NCBI RefSeq assembly: GCF_014206945.1
Contig: NZ_JACHON010000013.1
Span: 1-64,000, forward strand
DNA length: 64,000 nt
DNA from: Gracilibacillus halotolerans
GTDB lineage: Bacteria > Bacillota > Bacilli > Bacillales > Amphibacillaceae
Direction of reading: 5' to 3'
The notes beneath the pieces are model-generated. The model was not told where the DNA came from, did no database searches, and worked only from the letters and a program-made list of their open reading frames with translations. A program made the position numbers and the translations under genes. Below, one piece after another: positions 17,196-26,891 of this stretch. Numbering within the stretch: position 1 is the stretch's first letter; each line of letters begins with the position of its first letter.

Positions 17196-17972
17196 TTATT
17201 CTGCTAATTCTGCTTTTCTTAAGCTGAAGTTAGAAGCGATCAATAGAATAATCGAAATACCGACTGTAACTCCTGCAGCTATCCATAGGTCTGACGATAC
17301 TTCTCCTGATGCCATTAGTGACCGAATATGACTAGAAATATTATTCGGGAACCACGGAGATCGGTTCGCGAAAACTTGAGCTAAAATACTTAATGCGATA
17401 TAAGTACCGACTGATGCAGCCAATACGATACCAGGACGCTTAAAAATCGTGTTGTAGAAGATAGCAACTGTAACGGTGAAAATTAACCAGATGAAATAAA
17501 AAATAAACAGTCCAAAAAATCGCTCTGCTGATAAGCCTCCAAAAAGTAAATCAACATAATACCAGCTAGCTAGCATTCCTAACGAGTAGGATATAAATAT
17601 AAGAAACAGTTTTGCGGCCCATTTACTCGTTATATAAGAGAAATAATTGACAGGTTTAACGAGTATTAATTCTGCAACGCCACTTTTTCTCTCGCCTGCA
17701 ATAACAGACATTGTTATCGCAGCAATCAATAGACTTCCAAACATACTTAGTTCTGTTAAACTCATCATAATTGCTTCTGTTGGTGGTACTTCTGGAAATT
17801 CAATTACTGCACCTTCTGGCATTCCACCTACTGAATCAAGAATCCTCGGCATGAAATATGTCATTAACGGATCCATAATACAGAGTAAAATAAATACTAG
17901 CGGAACCCAAATCCATTTCATGCTTCTCCAATCACCCAACAATTCCTTTTTAAAAATTGTCATCCACTGCAT
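17196..17972 (-). CDS. ABC-2 type transporter permease, YxlG-like
   Basis: 258-residue membrane protein with six predicted helices and a large first loop, the layout of ABC-2 permeases. The stop of the upstream ATPase gene overlaps its ATG by one base (TAATG), so the two are translationally coupled. Size and order match yxlG of the B. subtilis sigY operon (yxlE-yxlF-yxlG). The substrate is unknown; in B. subtilis the genes modulate SigY activity, but no ECF sigma gene is adjacent here. Confidence 0.85.
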   Translation of the reverse strand: MQWMTIFKKELLGDWRSMKWIWVPLVFILLCIMDPLMTYFMPRILDSVGGMPEGAVIEFPEVPPTEAIMMSLTELSMFGSLLIAAITMSVIAGERKSGVAELILVKPVNYFSYITSKWAAKLFLIFISYSLGMLASWYYVDLLFGGLSAERFFGLFIFYFIWLIFTVTVAIFYNTIFKRPGIVLAASVGTYIALSILAQVFANRSPWFPNNISSHIRSLMASGEVSSDLWIAAGVTVGISIILLIASNFSLRKAELAE

Positions 17973-18880
17973 TATCCGCTCACCACTTTCATAAACATTT
18001 CTTCTAGGGTTGTACGTCGTAACTCAAATTTAATTAATGGCCACTTCTCTTGTAGTGCAGCTTGTAATATTTGAGTTCTAGCTTTGTCCATATCGTTTAC
18101 TGCCACAAGTAATTTCCCTTTTTCTAACTTACAGTCTTCAATTGACTCAAAAGCTTTTAATCGATCTATGTACGTTTCTGGATTTTCTTCGATGATGATT
18201 TCTAATAGAGATGTTTGATGTTTTATTTGAAGCTCTTTAATCGGTCCTGATTCTAATATTTTTCCATTATGCATTAATAATAGATCATCACATATCTCTT
18301 CTGCGTCGCCGAGAATATGCGTAGAAAAAAGTATGGTCGTTTGCTCTTTAAGTTCTTCCATCAATTGCAAAACTTCTCTACGTCCAATTGGATCTAGTGA
18401 TGATACAGGTTCATCGAGCATCAGTAATTGCGGCTGATGAATCATCGCTTGCGCAATCCCAAGCCTTTGTTTCATACCTCCTGAATACTTTCCAATACGT
18501 TGATTAGCCGCGTTCGCTATTCCAACCTTTTCAAGTAATTCGTTTGCTCGCTCCTGTGCTTCATCTTTCGATAAATGGGCAAGTTGGCCAACATAGATAA
18601 GAAATTCCTTTCCCGTCATCCAAGAATGAAACGACGGGTATTGAGGTAGAAAACCAATATGGTTTCGGATATCTTCATTTTCGTTCGTTTCGGAAAAACG
18701 AATTGTACCTTTTGTCGGCTTTAATAACCCAGAAAGCATGCGTAACGTTGTTGTTTTACCGGCTCCATTCGGACCTAGTAACGCGATAACCTTACCACGT
18801 TGTAGTTCAAAATCTAATCCTTTTACTGCTTCTTTTCCTTTAAAAGACTTCTCTAATTGACGTACCTCTACGACAGCCAT
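17972..18880 (-). CDS. ABC transporter ATP-binding protein, YxlF-like
   Basis: 302 residues. Walker A GPNGAGKTT, Q-loop LPQYPSF, signature YSGGMKQRL, Walker B LLMLDEPVSSLDP and the switch histidine in FSTHIL are intact. The C-terminal extension of about 80 residues is usual in ABC-2 ATPases. It powers the permease encoded next. It begins at the base next to the end of the small PLDc_N gene, so three genes form one operon. Confidence 0.92.
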   Translation of the reverse strand: MAVVEVRQLEKSFKGKEAVKGLDFELQRGKVIALLGPNGAGKTTTLRMLSGLLKPTKGTIRFSETNENEDIRNHIGFLPQYPSFHSWMTGKEFLIYVGQLAHLSKDEAQERANELLEKVGIANAANQRIGKYSGGMKQRLGIAQAMIHQPQLLMLDEPVSSLDPIGRREVLQLMEELKEQTTILFSTHILGDAEEICDDLLLMHNGKILESGPIKELQIKHQTSLLEIIIEENPETYIDRLKAFESIEDCKLEKGKLLVAVNDMDKARTQILQAALQEKWPLIKFELRRTTLEEMFMKVVSG

Positions 18881-19087
18881 TTAATCCTGCCTCCTTCCAA
18901 TAATAAAGAATAAAATTGGCCCGATATATCCTAAACAAATAATTAGGACAGCCCATAATGCTTTATGGCCATTAGTACGTTCAGCTTTTATGAGAGAAAT
19001 AAGTGCAATTATCATTAGTACAAGCTGAATCACAATGAGCGGAGCTATAATCGGTAGCATTGATGTTATTTCTTCCATTTTTATCAC
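18881..19087 (-). CDS. Small membrane protein with PLDc_N domain, YxlE-like
   Basis: 68 residues with two membrane helices and the PLDc_N pattern (ERTNGHKALWAVLIICLGYIGPILFFIIGR). Such proteins are often the first or accessory gene of YxlEFG operons. A GTG- or ATG-rich start region is present, and a GAGGTG site lies before it. In B. subtilis YxlE is a negative regulator of SigY; here that role cannot be assumed, because no SigY is visible. Confidence 0.82.
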   Translation of the reverse strand: MIKMEEITSMLPIIAPLIVIQLVLMIIALISLIKAERTNGHKALWAVLIICLGYIGPILFFIIGRRQD

Positions 19088-19142
19088 CTCACTATATATA
19101 CGATACTACAACGAATATGTTTCATTCATTTTCATAATAAAC

Positions 19143-19176
19143 AAAAAAGCAAACAGGAAAAATCCCGTTTACTTTT
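19143..19176 (-). terminator. Terminator of the amidinohydrolase gene
   Basis: Stem AAGTAAACGGG / TCCTGTTTGCTT with a TTTTTTGT tail on the minus strand. It overlaps the stop codon. Confidence 0.7.
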
Positions 19177-19999
19177 GACGTTGGATAGGCATCGTACAGC
19201 AACGAAACGATCCACCAGATTTAATAATTTCTGAGAAGTCTGTTTCAATTACTTGATAACCCCTATTTCGGAGTGCTTGATTTGTTTTCTTATTTTCTGG
19301 AAGCGAGATAACTGTTTTGTTACCAATCGAAAAAACATTCGTTGCTAAACTTAGTTGTTCGTCTTCTGGCGTCTCAATTAGCGTAAACTGTTGTTCAAGT
19401 TGCTCAACATCTTCCTGTTGAAAAGCTGGTGTATAAATAAGTGCATGTTCATTACTAATAATGTTAAATGCACAATCTAAATGAAGAACATCCTCCCGTA
19501 TTGGCAAGCTTATGATTTGTTTATCGCTTACATGATTTTGTAGTTCTTCCACTGCCTTAGGTGTCGTTCGTTTACTTATACCGACATAAATTACATCTTC
19601 ATGTACAATTATATCTCCACCTTCAATCGAGTGCTCCTGTAAACGAATAGACGGAATTTCATTTTGATTAAGGTAATCTTCAAGGATATGGACTTCCTCT
19701 TTCCGAATATCACGTGCCATCTGTGAAATAAATACCGTTTCATCAATCGTAAAGCCAATATCTCTTGTGAATACTTGTTCATTTAAATGCTTTTTAGCGT
19801 CTAAGCTAATCGTCTCAACATTATGCTCACGAAGAATCTCAGTAAAACGATCGTGTTGCTTGTCTGCTTTCACTTTATCGATATTTTCGTCTATAAAATG
19901 TTTTTGCGTTTCATTAATGATTGTTGTAATTTCCATATAGGTAGGTGGACAGACAATCACTTGCTTTAGGGTGCTATACTCATTTTTTTGTAGCGCCAT
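19169..19999 (-). CDS. Dimethylarginine dimethylaminohydrolase/arginine deiminase-family protein
   Basis: About 276 residues of the guanidino-group-modifying superfamily. The acidic EGGDI and the catalytic His in HLDCAFN are present, and the nucleophilic Cys is in SFRCCTMP near the C-terminus. The family hydrolyses methylated arginines or related guanidino compounds to citrulline and an amine. Start ATG 19999 (MALQKNEYS) follows GAAGGGG; an ATG ten codons upstream has no ribosome site. It stands alone. The exact substrate cannot be told from sequence. Confidence 0.85.
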   Translation of the reverse strand: MALQKNEYSTLKQVIVCPPTYMEITTIINETQKHFIDENIDKVKADKQHDRFTEILREHNVETISLDAKKHLNEQVFTRDIGFTIDETVFISQMARDIRKEEVHILEDYLNQNEIPSIRLQEHSIEGGDIIVHEDVIYVGISKRTTPKAVEELQNHVSDKQIISLPIREDVLHLDCAFNIISNEHALIYTPAFQQEDVEQLEQQFTLIETPEDEQLSLATNVFSIGNKTVISLPENKKTNQALRNRGYQVIETDFSEIIKSGGSFRCCTMPIQRQK

Positions 20000-20081
20000 A
20001 TGAAGAGCCCCTTCTCTATGTATTTTCATTGAAATCTGAAATCTACTTCTTAAAATACCCTATTGCGAGTAATTTAATCAA

Positions 20082-20106
20082 AATAGCCAGCACACGGCTG
20101 GCTATT
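20082..20106. terminator. Terminator of clpE
   Basis: Perfect 10-bp stem AATAGCCAGC / GCTGGCTATT with a 5-base loop, and TTTTG after it on the minus strand. Confidence 0.8.
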
Positions 20107-20108
20107 CT

Positions 20109-22235
20109 TTATACTTTACGGACCATGATATCCTTATTCTCACATATTACTTCTATTTTCTCCACTTTTTCTTCTTCTAATAGAACATCTGTGATACCAT
20201 CTTCCACTTTATCTTGGATAACGCGGCGCAATGGTCGTGCTCCAAATCGTGGATCATACCCTTTCTCCGCTAAAAATTCCTTCGCTTCATCACTAATAAT
20301 CACTTCAATACCTTGTTCCTTCACTTGTTCATTTAACTCGTCAAGCATTATATCGACAATGTGTAGGATGTTATTTTGTGATAATTCGTTGAATGGAATA
20401 ATCGCATCGAAACGGTTCAAGAATTCTGGTTTAAAGTAGTCACTTAGCATTTCTAGTGTGGATACTGCTTCATTATTATCATTATTAAATCCAACTGTGA
20501 TTTGTTTCGAACCAGTACCAGCATTACTTGTCATAATAATGACCGTGTCTTTAAAGCTAACAGTACGTCCATGACTATCCGTTAACTGACCGTCCTCCAT
20601 TATTTGAAGGAACATATGCTGAACGTCCGGATGCGCTTTTTCGATTTCGTCTAACAAAATAATACTGTAAGGGTTCCGTCTTACCTTCTCTGTAAGTTGT
20701 CCCGCTTCTTCATGACCAACATATCCTGGTGGTGACCCGATAATTTTTGATACGGCATGTTTCTCCATGTATTCACTCATATCCAATCGAATCATCGCAT
20801 CTTTTGTACCAAACAATTCTTCCGCTAACACTTTAGTTAGCTCGGTTTTACCAACACCTGTTGGTCCAACAAATAGGAATGAACCAATTGGTCTTGTTTT
20901 TGCTTTCAAGCCTGCACGACTGCGTCGAATAGCTTTTGCTACTTTTTCGACCGCTACTTCTTGTCCAATTACTTTCTTCGCTAGCTCTTCTTGCAAGTTT
21001 TTCATCTTCATTTGCTCATCAGCTTGAAGCTTTTGAACAGGTATACCCGTTTTTTCTTCAATAATTTGCTGAATATCCTCTAACTTAACATCCGCTTTCG
21101 GAGTGTCTTTTATTTCCTCTAATTTCTTCTCTAATTTGATTTCTTGATGGCGTAAATTTGCAGCGCGCTCATAATCTTCTTGTTCTGCAGCAGCCATTTT
21201 TTCGTTTGCAATTTCAGCTAAGCGCTTTTCTAACGTTTCACTGTCGGATTCAGATACTTCAAGGTTTAACCTTGCACCAGCTTCATCAATCAAGTCGATT
21301 GCTTTGTCTGGAAGGAATCGGTCTTGTATATAACGTTTCGATAATCTAACAGACTGTTCAATTACTTCGTCTGAATAGTTAACCTTGTGGAAGCTCTCAT
21401 AACGATCCTTTAATCCTTGTAAAATTTGAATCGCTTCTTCCTCAGTCGGCTCTTTCACCGTAATTGGTTGTAAACGACGTTCCAATGCAGAATCTTTCTC
21501 AATTTGGCGGTATTCCTTCATCGTAGTTGCTCCGATTAATTGCAATTCCCCTCTAGCTAACGCTGGCTTGAGGATATTTCCTGCATCCATCTGAGATCCT
21601 TCTGCCGTACCTGCTCCGACTAATAAATGGATTTCATCTACGAAAAGAATAACATCTTGACGTTCTTGAAGCTCTTGTATTACTTGCTTCATTCGTTCCT
21701 CAAATTGACCGCGAATTCCTGTATTTGCTACTAATGAGGCTACATCTAAAATATAAATCGTTTTGTTCAGCAACTTAGAAGGAACATTACCTTCCACTAT
21801 TTTCAATGCTAGTCCTTCCGCAATCGCTGTCTTACCTACACCAGGTTCACCAATCAAAACAGGGTTGTTTTTTGTTCGGCGGTTCAGCGTTTGAATCACA
21901 CGCCTTACTTCATGATCTCTACCAATAACCGGATCAATTAAACCAGCCTGTGCTGCATCGGAAAGGTTTTTCCCTAATTGATCAAGAATACCTTTCCCTT
22001 TTTTGTCTTTCTTCGTATACGTACGAGCACCTGTTTTTCCAGCGCTATTTCCTTGGTTTGCAAAGAACTTTTCAAAATCCTCTTGGTTACCTCCAAAGAA
22101 TCCGAAAGGCTGTTTCATTTGTTCTTTTATATCTTGATAACATGTATCACATAAATGCATAGATTGTTGTTGACCATTTAAGAGAAGGTTTATATTAATT
22201 GTTGCTTGACGATCATTACACTGTGAACATTTCAT
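20109..22235 (-). CDS. clpE: ATP-dependent Clp protease ATP-binding subunit ClpE
   Basis: About 708-residue Hsp100 unfoldase that delivers damaged proteins to ClpP. The N-terminal zinc finger that defines ClpE is present (CSQC ... CDTC, residues 3-35). It is followed by AAA1 (Walker [10 protein letters not shown]), a UVR motif ([22 protein letters not shown] region, about 345-380), AAA2 (GPTGVGKTE), and the C-terminal D2-small domain. The start could be either of two adjacent ATG codons. The upstream region carries CtsR operator sequence over the promoter, so expression should be induced by heat and protein stress. Confidence 0.96.
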   Translation of the reverse strand: MKCSQCNDRQATININLLLNGQQQSMHLCDTCYQDIKEQMKQPFGFFGGNQEDFEKFFANQGNSAGKTGARTYTKKDKKGKGILDQLGKNLSDAAQAGLIDPVIGRDHEVRRVIQTLNRRTKNNPVLIGEPGVGKTAIAEGLALKIVEGNVPSKLLNKTIYILDVASLVANTGIRGQFEERMKQVIQELQERQDVILFVDEIHLLVGAGTAEGSQMDAGNILKPALARGELQLIGATTMKEYRQIEKDSALERRLQPITVKEPTEEEAIQILQGLKDRYESFHKVNYSDEVIEQSVRLSKRYIQDRFLPDKAIDLIDEAGARLNLEVSESDSETLEKRLAEIANEKMAAAEQEDYERAANLRHQEIKLEKKLEEIKDTPKADVKLEDIQQIIEEKTGIPVQKLQADEQMKMKNLQEELAKKVIGQEVAVEKVAKAIRRSRAGLKAKTRPIGSFLFVGPTGVGKTELTKVLAEELFGTKDAMIRLDMSEYMEKHAVSKIIGSPPGYVGHEEAGQLTEKVRRNPYSIILLDEIEKAHPDVQHMFLQIMEDGQLTDSHGRTVSFKDTVIIMTSNAGTGSKQITVGFNNDNNEAVSTLEMLSDYFKPEFLNRFDAIIPFNELSQNNILHIVDIMLDELNEQVKEQGIEVIISDEAKEFLAEKGYDPRFGARPLRRVIQDKVEDGITDVLLEEEKVEKIEVICENKDIMVRKV

Positions 22236-22280
22236 CAAACATTCCTCCTTCAGTAGAATAAAATTAGGTCGTGATCAGTC

Positions 22281-22341
22281 TTGACTTTGACTATCTTTGA
22301 CCTTCTGATTATATTATACTCTGACCTTTTTTGACATTCAA
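22281..22341 (-). promoter_or_regulatory. clpE promoter with CtsR operator
   Basis: On the minus strand: -35 TTGAAT (22341-22336), 17-base spacer, -10 TATAAT (22318-22313). Directly downstream lies the CtsR heptad pair GGTCAAAGATAGTCAAA (22302-22286) plus a further GTCAA half-site (22285-22281). A GTCAAAAAAGGTCA stretch overlaps the spacer. CtsR bound here would block the promoter until heat or thiol stress. Confidence 0.85.
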
Positions 22342-22395
22342 CCTCTTTGCTCAAAAAATTAAAAATATATCTTCCTTCCAGTTGACCAACAAAAA

Positions 22396-22419
22396 ATACC
22401 TATCGCCAAAGATAGGTAT
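22396..22419 (-). terminator. Terminator of the AlkA-like gene
   Basis: Perfect 9-bp stem ATACCTATC/GATAGGTAT with a T-run following on the minus strand. Confidence 0.8.
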
Positions 22420-22429
22420 CCTCTACTTA

Positions 22430-23308
22430 TTAAAACTCTGGCTCTTCTATACTTCGCCATAATGTCATGGCAGCATAAGAACGATACGGTTTCCATGCCT
22501 GCATCCAGTCTTCCATTTGCTCGATGGTAGGCTTTTTCTCCATACCAAAATAAATCTTTAGCGCATTTTGAATACCAATATCCGCTATTGGGAACAAATC
22601 CGGTCTCCCAAGCGAGAACATTAGCCAATTTTGTACCGTCCAAGGCCCCACCCCTCTTAACTTGGTTAAGCTCTTCATTATGTCTTCATCCGATGTCTCG
22701 TCTAATGAAGATAAATCCGTTTCACCACTGACTATTTTCTTTGCCGTATCTACCACATACTCGGCTTTCCTTCTACTAAATTGTAAAGCCTGAAGCTCTT
22801 CATAAGGAATTTCCGCTACTCTTTCCGGCGTTGGGAAAAACCATAAACCCTCCATTTGATCTCCGTAAGTCTGAACAAATCGTAACGTCAATGTCTGGGC
22901 AAACGCCATGTTTAACTGTTGATGAATGATTGTTTTCGTTAAGTTACCAAAAGAATCAAACTCTCTAACTAAAGGTGTAGCTGGATACGTAGTGAATAAA
23001 TCAGCTAAATTTGTCTGTAAAAAATAAGACTGGATTCCGATTAAATCTTGTTCCCAACCAAATATCTCCTCTATCCTTTTCATTACTAACTGCTTATGTT
23101 CTACTGTTTTTCCCTCTATTTGAAAGATAGGAGTATCTGTCGTACCAAGTGATGTTACCGTTGCAATCGTTTTTTCTTGTCCAATACGCAAAGGAACATA
23201 TATTTTTCTTTCCTTTACATCTGAATAGTTTAATTGATCCATCTGTAATCGAAGTAAAATATAATCAAAATCGTATGGCGTACTTAATTGTAACGTTTCC
23301 TGCCACAT
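22430..23308 (-). CDS. DNA-3-methyladenine glycosylase II, AlkA/YfjP-like
   Basis: 292-residue base-excision repair enzyme for alkylated purines. The helix-hairpin-helix LRGVGPWTVQNWLMFSLG and the catalytic aspartate in FPIADIGIQNAL are intact; the N-terminal beta domain (about 1-110) is also present. It resembles B. subtilis YfjP, which is next to pdaA (yfjS) there as here. Cytoplasmic. It is separated from pdaA by a terminator, so it has its own promoter in the gap 23309-23414. Confidence 0.88.
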   Translation of the reverse strand: MWQETLQLSTPYDFDYILLRLQMDQLNYSDVKERKIYVPLRIGQEKTIATVTSLGTTDTPIFQIEGKTVEHKQLVMKRIEEIFGWEQDLIGIQSYFLQTNLADLFTTYPATPLVREFDSFGNLTKTIIHQQLNMAFAQTLTLRFVQTYGDQMEGLWFFPTPERVAEIPYEELQALQFSRRKAEYVVDTAKKIVSGETDLSSLDETSDEDIMKSLTKLRGVGPWTVQNWLMFSLGRPDLFPIADIGIQNALKIYFGMEKKPTIEQMEDWMQAWKPYRSYAAMTLWRSIEEPEF

Positions 23309-23414
23309 AAAATTCCACCCTCTCCGTATTTTTATCTATTTTAACACAAAGGAACAGGGCTATCTTCTTGGACAACTAGAGCAACTATACTGTGACCGGT
23401 TAACAAAAAGAAAA

Positions 23415-23436
23415 AGCAGAAGGAAATCCCTCCGCT
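23415..23436 (-). terminator. Terminator of pdaA
   Basis: Short imperfect stem AGCGGAGGG...CCTTCTGCT on the minus strand followed by TTTTTCTTTTTG, starting right at the stop codon. Confidence 0.65.
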
Positions 23437-24219
23437 CTAAAATAAATCGTGTATATCGGGTAAAAGCTGCTTTAACATTAAATCATCTAAACTTTTAAAT
23501 GTATATCCTTGTTTTCTTAATTCATCGATCAAATGCTCCAGCGATTCCGCATTGTCCCGTGACACTGTATGCATTAAGACAATCGCCCCAGGATGTATTT
23601 GGTCCATTACTTGTTGATAAGCATGTTCCCAACCTTTTTCCTCACCTTCGTTCCAGTCGACAAATGCAACAGACCAAAACATATGGATATACCCTAATTC
23701 ATTTGCCCATTTTAAAGAATTCTCATTAAATGTGCCTTTTGGTGGACGAATATATTGCACTGTTGCTTCTGGTGCAGTTTTTATAATCTTTTCGGTTAGA
23801 CGTTCTACATCTTCCGTGAATTTCTCTTTCGACGCTGTAGTAAAATCAATATGATCATCGGAATGATTTCCGATAATGTGACCGTCCTTAATCATTCTTT
23901 TTACTAGCGCCGGTTGATCATCTACGTAATGACCGGTTAAAAAGAAAGTGGCTGGTACATCTTTTTCTTTCAATACATCTAACACTTGCTCAGTAAATCC
24001 AGCCTCGTACCCGTTATCAAACGTGAGATAGACATGTTTATCTCCTGAAGGGTCCATGTAAAATCCACCATGTTCTTCTAAAATCTGTCCGTATTTTCCC
24101 ACTTCTGGCGGTTCGTTATTGGAGTTCTTCTTATAACCCCATCCATAGCCTGCAGCAGACAAATTGATTGGAACCAAAAACATCACTATAGCCAGGAACA
24201 AAATCATCCGTTTCTTCAT
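23437..24219 (-). CDS. pdaA: Delta-lactam-biosynthetic de-N-acetylase PdaA
   Basis: About 260 residues with a signal peptide (MKKRMILFLAIVMFLVPINLSAAG) and a polysaccharide deacetylase domain. Motif 1 TFDNGYE carries the catalytic Asp-Asn pattern of PdaA; motif 2 HSDDHID holds the metal-binding histidines; motif 3 RPPKGTF and motif 5 IVLMHTV are also present. PdaA makes the muramic delta-lactam of spore cortex, needed for germination, and acts outside the membrane. The start is ATG 24219, 6 bases after AAAGGTGATC. It is usually under SigG control. Confidence 0.93.
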   Translation of the reverse strand: MKKRMILFLAIVMFLVPINLSAAGYGWGYKKNSNNEPPEVGKYGQILEEHGGFYMDPSGDKHVYLTFDNGYEAGFTEQVLDVLKEKDVPATFFLTGHYVDDQPALVKRMIKDGHIIGNHSDDHIDFTTASKEKFTEDVERLTEKIIKTAPEATVQYIRPPKGTFNENSLKWANELGYIHMFWSVAFVDWNEGEEKGWEHAYQQVMDQIHPGAIVLMHTVSRDNAESLEHLIDELRKQGYTFKSLDDLMLKQLLPDIHDLF

Positions 24220-24276
24220 AGAGATCACCTTTTTTTCTTTTATTGTGACTCTAATGAGAAAGTCTATCCTTATATT

Positions 24277-25584
24277 TTATAAAATAATGCTGGCAATCCA
24301 CCCAAAAATGAGTAGAGGTATATTAAAGTGTAGAAATGTAGGAACACACGTATCCCAAATATGATGATGCTTGCCATCTGCATTTAACCCCGAAGTAGGT
24401 CCAAGCGTACTATCAGATGCTGGACTACCTGCGTCACCTAATGCTGCAGCAGTTCCAATTAAAGCAGCTGTCGCCATTGGTGAAAATCCTGCAGCTAAGC
24501 AGATCGGAACGTATAAAGCAGCAAGTATCGGAATGGTACCAAACGAAGAACCAATTCCAAGAGTTACAATTAAACCTACTAGTAATAAAATAAATGCGAT
24601 GACGACTTTATTGTCACCTAAAATTGCCTGCGAATGATCAACCAATGCATCTACCGCTCCTGTTTCTTTTAAAATATGCGCAAACCCTGATGCAACAAGC
24701 ATTACAAACGCAATTGTTCCCATCATTGCAACACCTTTTTGAACAAAGTCATCGCCTTTTTTGAAAGGTACTGCGAGGAATAATACCATGATTATAATTC
24801 CTGATAACGCTCCAAGCACAAGGCTACTCGTTATAATTTGAATAATTAAAGCAACTAAAATCGCTACGATTGTTAAACCATGCTTAAATTGGAACGTAAT
24901 TTTTTCTTGATTTGTCTCTACTAACGCATTAACATCAAGTCTTTGAATTGCAACACGATCCTTTCGATAGGATATAAAGGTTGCAATTAAGAAACCAAGA
25001 ATCATTCCAGCTCCCGGTATTAACATAGAGAATGCACTATCGCTTATCTCTATCGCAACACCACTATTCTCCATACCTTTTTGAATTGTTTCATGAAAGA
25101 TTAATCCATATCCTACAGGAATCATCACATAAGGTGTCTTTAAACCGAATGTTAAGGCAGTTGCAACTGCTCTTCGATCCAGTTTCATTTCATCGAACAC
25201 TTTTAATAACGGAGGAATAAGTATTGGTATAAATGCGATATGTACTGGCACTATATTCTGAGATAAACATGCAATTCCACCAATTACTAGCACTAGCATT
25301 GTCTTTTTCCCGGTTAATATTCGGATTAAGGATTGAACAAGAATACCCGTAATTCCTGTGTAACTAATCATTGCAGCAAAAATACCGAGCAATATATAGC
25401 TTAACGCTGTGCTTGCTTGACCGCCCATTCCTTCAATTAGAAGAGATACGGTATCTTGCACATTCATTCCAGCCATAAGTCCAGCTACAATTGCAGCTAT
25501 TATAATGGCAAAAATAACATGAATACGCAAAAGGCTTAACGCTAACATAACTAAAACTGCAATAAGGACGACCCATTCCATCAT
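24277..25584 (-). CDS. Na+/H+ antiporter-family membrane protein, YuiF/NhaC type
   Basis: 435 residues with about 11-12 membrane helices. The N-terminal Na_H_antiport_2 region is followed by the NhaC-like core, with GLKTPYVMIPVGYG, LGIGSSFGTIPILAALYVP and AALGDAGSPASDSTLGPTSGLNADG as conserved signatures. The family exchanges Na+ for H+ or imports amino acids. A strong ribosome site precedes 25584. It stands alone upstream of pdaA and just after a large tandem repeat. Confidence 0.88.
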   Translation of the reverse strand: MMEWVVLIAVLVMLALSLLRIHVIFAIIIAAIVAGLMAGMNVQDTVSLLIEGMGGQASTALSYILLGIFAAMISYTGITGILVQSLIRILTGKKTMLVLVIGGIACLSQNIVPVHIAFIPILIPPLLKVFDEMKLDRRAVATALTFGLKTPYVMIPVGYGLIFHETIQKGMENSGVAIEISDSAFSMLIPGAGMILGFLIATFISYRKDRVAIQRLDVNALVETNQEKITFQFKHGLTIVAILVALIIQIITSSLVLGALSGIIIMVLFLAVPFKKGDDFVQKGVAMMGTIAFVMLVASGFAHILKETGAVDALVDHSQAILGDNKVVIAFILLLVGLIVTLGIGSSFGTIPILAALYVPICLAAGFSPMATAALIGTAAALGDAGSPASDSTLGPTSGLNADGKHHHIWDTCVPTFLHFNIPLLIFGWIASIIL

Positions 25585-25678
25585 TTCTCTCTCCCTTCTT
25601 TGTCTTCATTTCTCATCCTAAGGTATAGGCTGAGAGTTGTCTAGCATTAAATGAGACAGAGAATTGTGAAGGAATGTT

Positions 25679-26087
25679 TCGACTGTCATACTCGTTCTAT
25701 CGTTAGTCGTTTCCGGCTATCAACAGTCGTGCTTGCTCTATCCTTAGTCGTTTTCTTCTATCGAAAGTCGTGCTTGCTCTATCCTTAGTCATTTCCTCCT
25801 ATCGACAGTCATACTTGTTCTATCCTTAGTCATTTCCTTCTATCGACAGTCGTGCTTGCTCTATCCTTAGTCATTTCCTTCTATCGACAGTCGTGCTTGC
25901 TCTATCCTTAGTCATTTCCTGCTATCGACAGTCATACTTGTTCTATCCTTAGTCATTTCCTTCTATCGACAGTCGTGCTTGCTCTATCCTTAGTCGTTTT
26001 CTTCTATCGACAGTCGTGCTTGCTCTATCCTTAGTCATTTCCTTCTATCGACAGTCATACTTGTTCTATCCTTAGTCGTTTTCTTCT
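25679..26087. repeat. Helically phased 41-bp tandem repeat (20 half-units)
   Basis: About ten copies of a 41-base unit made of two related halves, CTATCCTTAGTCATTTCCTT and CTATCGACAGTCGTGCTTGC. AGTC cores fall at 25705, 25725, 25746, 25766, 25787, 25807, 25828, 25848, 25869, 25889, 25910 and onward to 26053 and 26074, with a first TGTC at 25684. The spacing alternates 20 and 21 for 20 half-units. The gap between the antiporter gene and yfkD holds nothing else; no coding sequence or cas genes. Confidence 0.9.
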
Positions 26088-26107
26088 GGGAATAGAACAA
26101 ACGGACA

Positions 26108-26884
26108 TTAGCTGTCCGTTTGTGTGTATTGGAAATATAAATGATTCGATATCGGTAAAAATGCATTAACTTCTTGCTTTGTTACATTCTTAATAACAAT
26201 TTGCTTCTTTGTCCCTTTTAATTGGATATAAACTTCTCCATACGTTGCCTCACCTGTTGCTTTTACTGCTGGCATATAAGCCTTTAATGTTCCCTTTTTT
26301 CCAACCGGGACATCATACGTATTACTAAGACGTGTTCCCTTCCCGACAGTTGCACTAAAGCTAACAGGTAAATCCTCTTTCTCTTTTACTTTTGCTACAA
26401 TCATTTGTTGAAGTTGGTCGGTCCCTTTTACTTTTGTTGTAAGTGCACCGACAACCCGGCTCTCTTCCAATTGATGATAATAGATACTCTCTTTCTTCTC
26501 TCCACCTTGATTGTTATATTCATTTGCATTGATTTGCTGGAACTGCCATTCTGTCTTTTGGTCTTTTATTTTATAATGTAATGGCCAATTACCTAAAAAT
26601 ACCTCTGCTCGATATCCAATAGAGAACGGTGTTGGCTTAATAGACGTCTCGTTTAATAACTGTATTAACGCAGGGTTTTCAATGTCAATATCGCTCGTTT
26701 CCAATAATTCTTTGACTTCTTTATTCGGTTCTGTCGTTTCCTCATTATTATCAGAAATCTGCTTTGTATTTTCCTTTTCAATGGAGATGACATTATCAGG
26801 AATTGCATTTTCCTTCTGCTGTGCGATTAAAGGAATAGACAGCAACATAAAGGCTAACACAATTGATAAACCTAATTTTTCCAT
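26108..26884 (-). CDS. yfkD: YfkD-like secreted protein
   Basis: 258 residues. An N-terminal hydrophobic segment (GLSIVLAFMLLSIPLIA) should export or anchor it; a low-complexity acidic stretch follows (residues 30-70), then the YfkD core with LLETSDIDIENPALIQLLNET, IGYRAEVFLGNWPLHY and KGTKKQIVIKNVTKQEVNAFLPIS. This matches B. subtilis YfkD over the C-terminal 190 residues. Function unknown. Its ribosome site lies within the 3' arm of a strong hairpin. Confidence 0.85.
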   Translation of the reverse strand: MEKLGLSIVLAFMLLSIPLIAQQKENAIPDNVISIEKENTKQISDNNEETTEPNKEVKELLETSDIDIENPALIQLLNETSIKPTPFSIGYRAEVFLGNWPLHYKIKDQKTEWQFQQINANEYNNQGGEKKESIYYHQLEESRVVGALTTKVKGTDQLQQMIVAKVKEKEDLPVSFSATVGKGTRLSNTYDVPVGKKGTLKAYMPAVKATGEATYGEVYIQLKGTKKQIVIKNVTKQEVNAFLPISNHLYFQYTQTDS

Positions 26885-26891
26885 AAAAATA

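Noticed and set aside
22359-22643. Minus-strand frame of 94 codons at the end of the AlkA-like gene
   Set aside because: It overlaps the glycosylase in another frame; the glycosylase motifs are intact there.
25679-26087. CRISPR array
   Set aside because: Repeats of 41 bases follow each other without unique spacers, and no cas gene is near.
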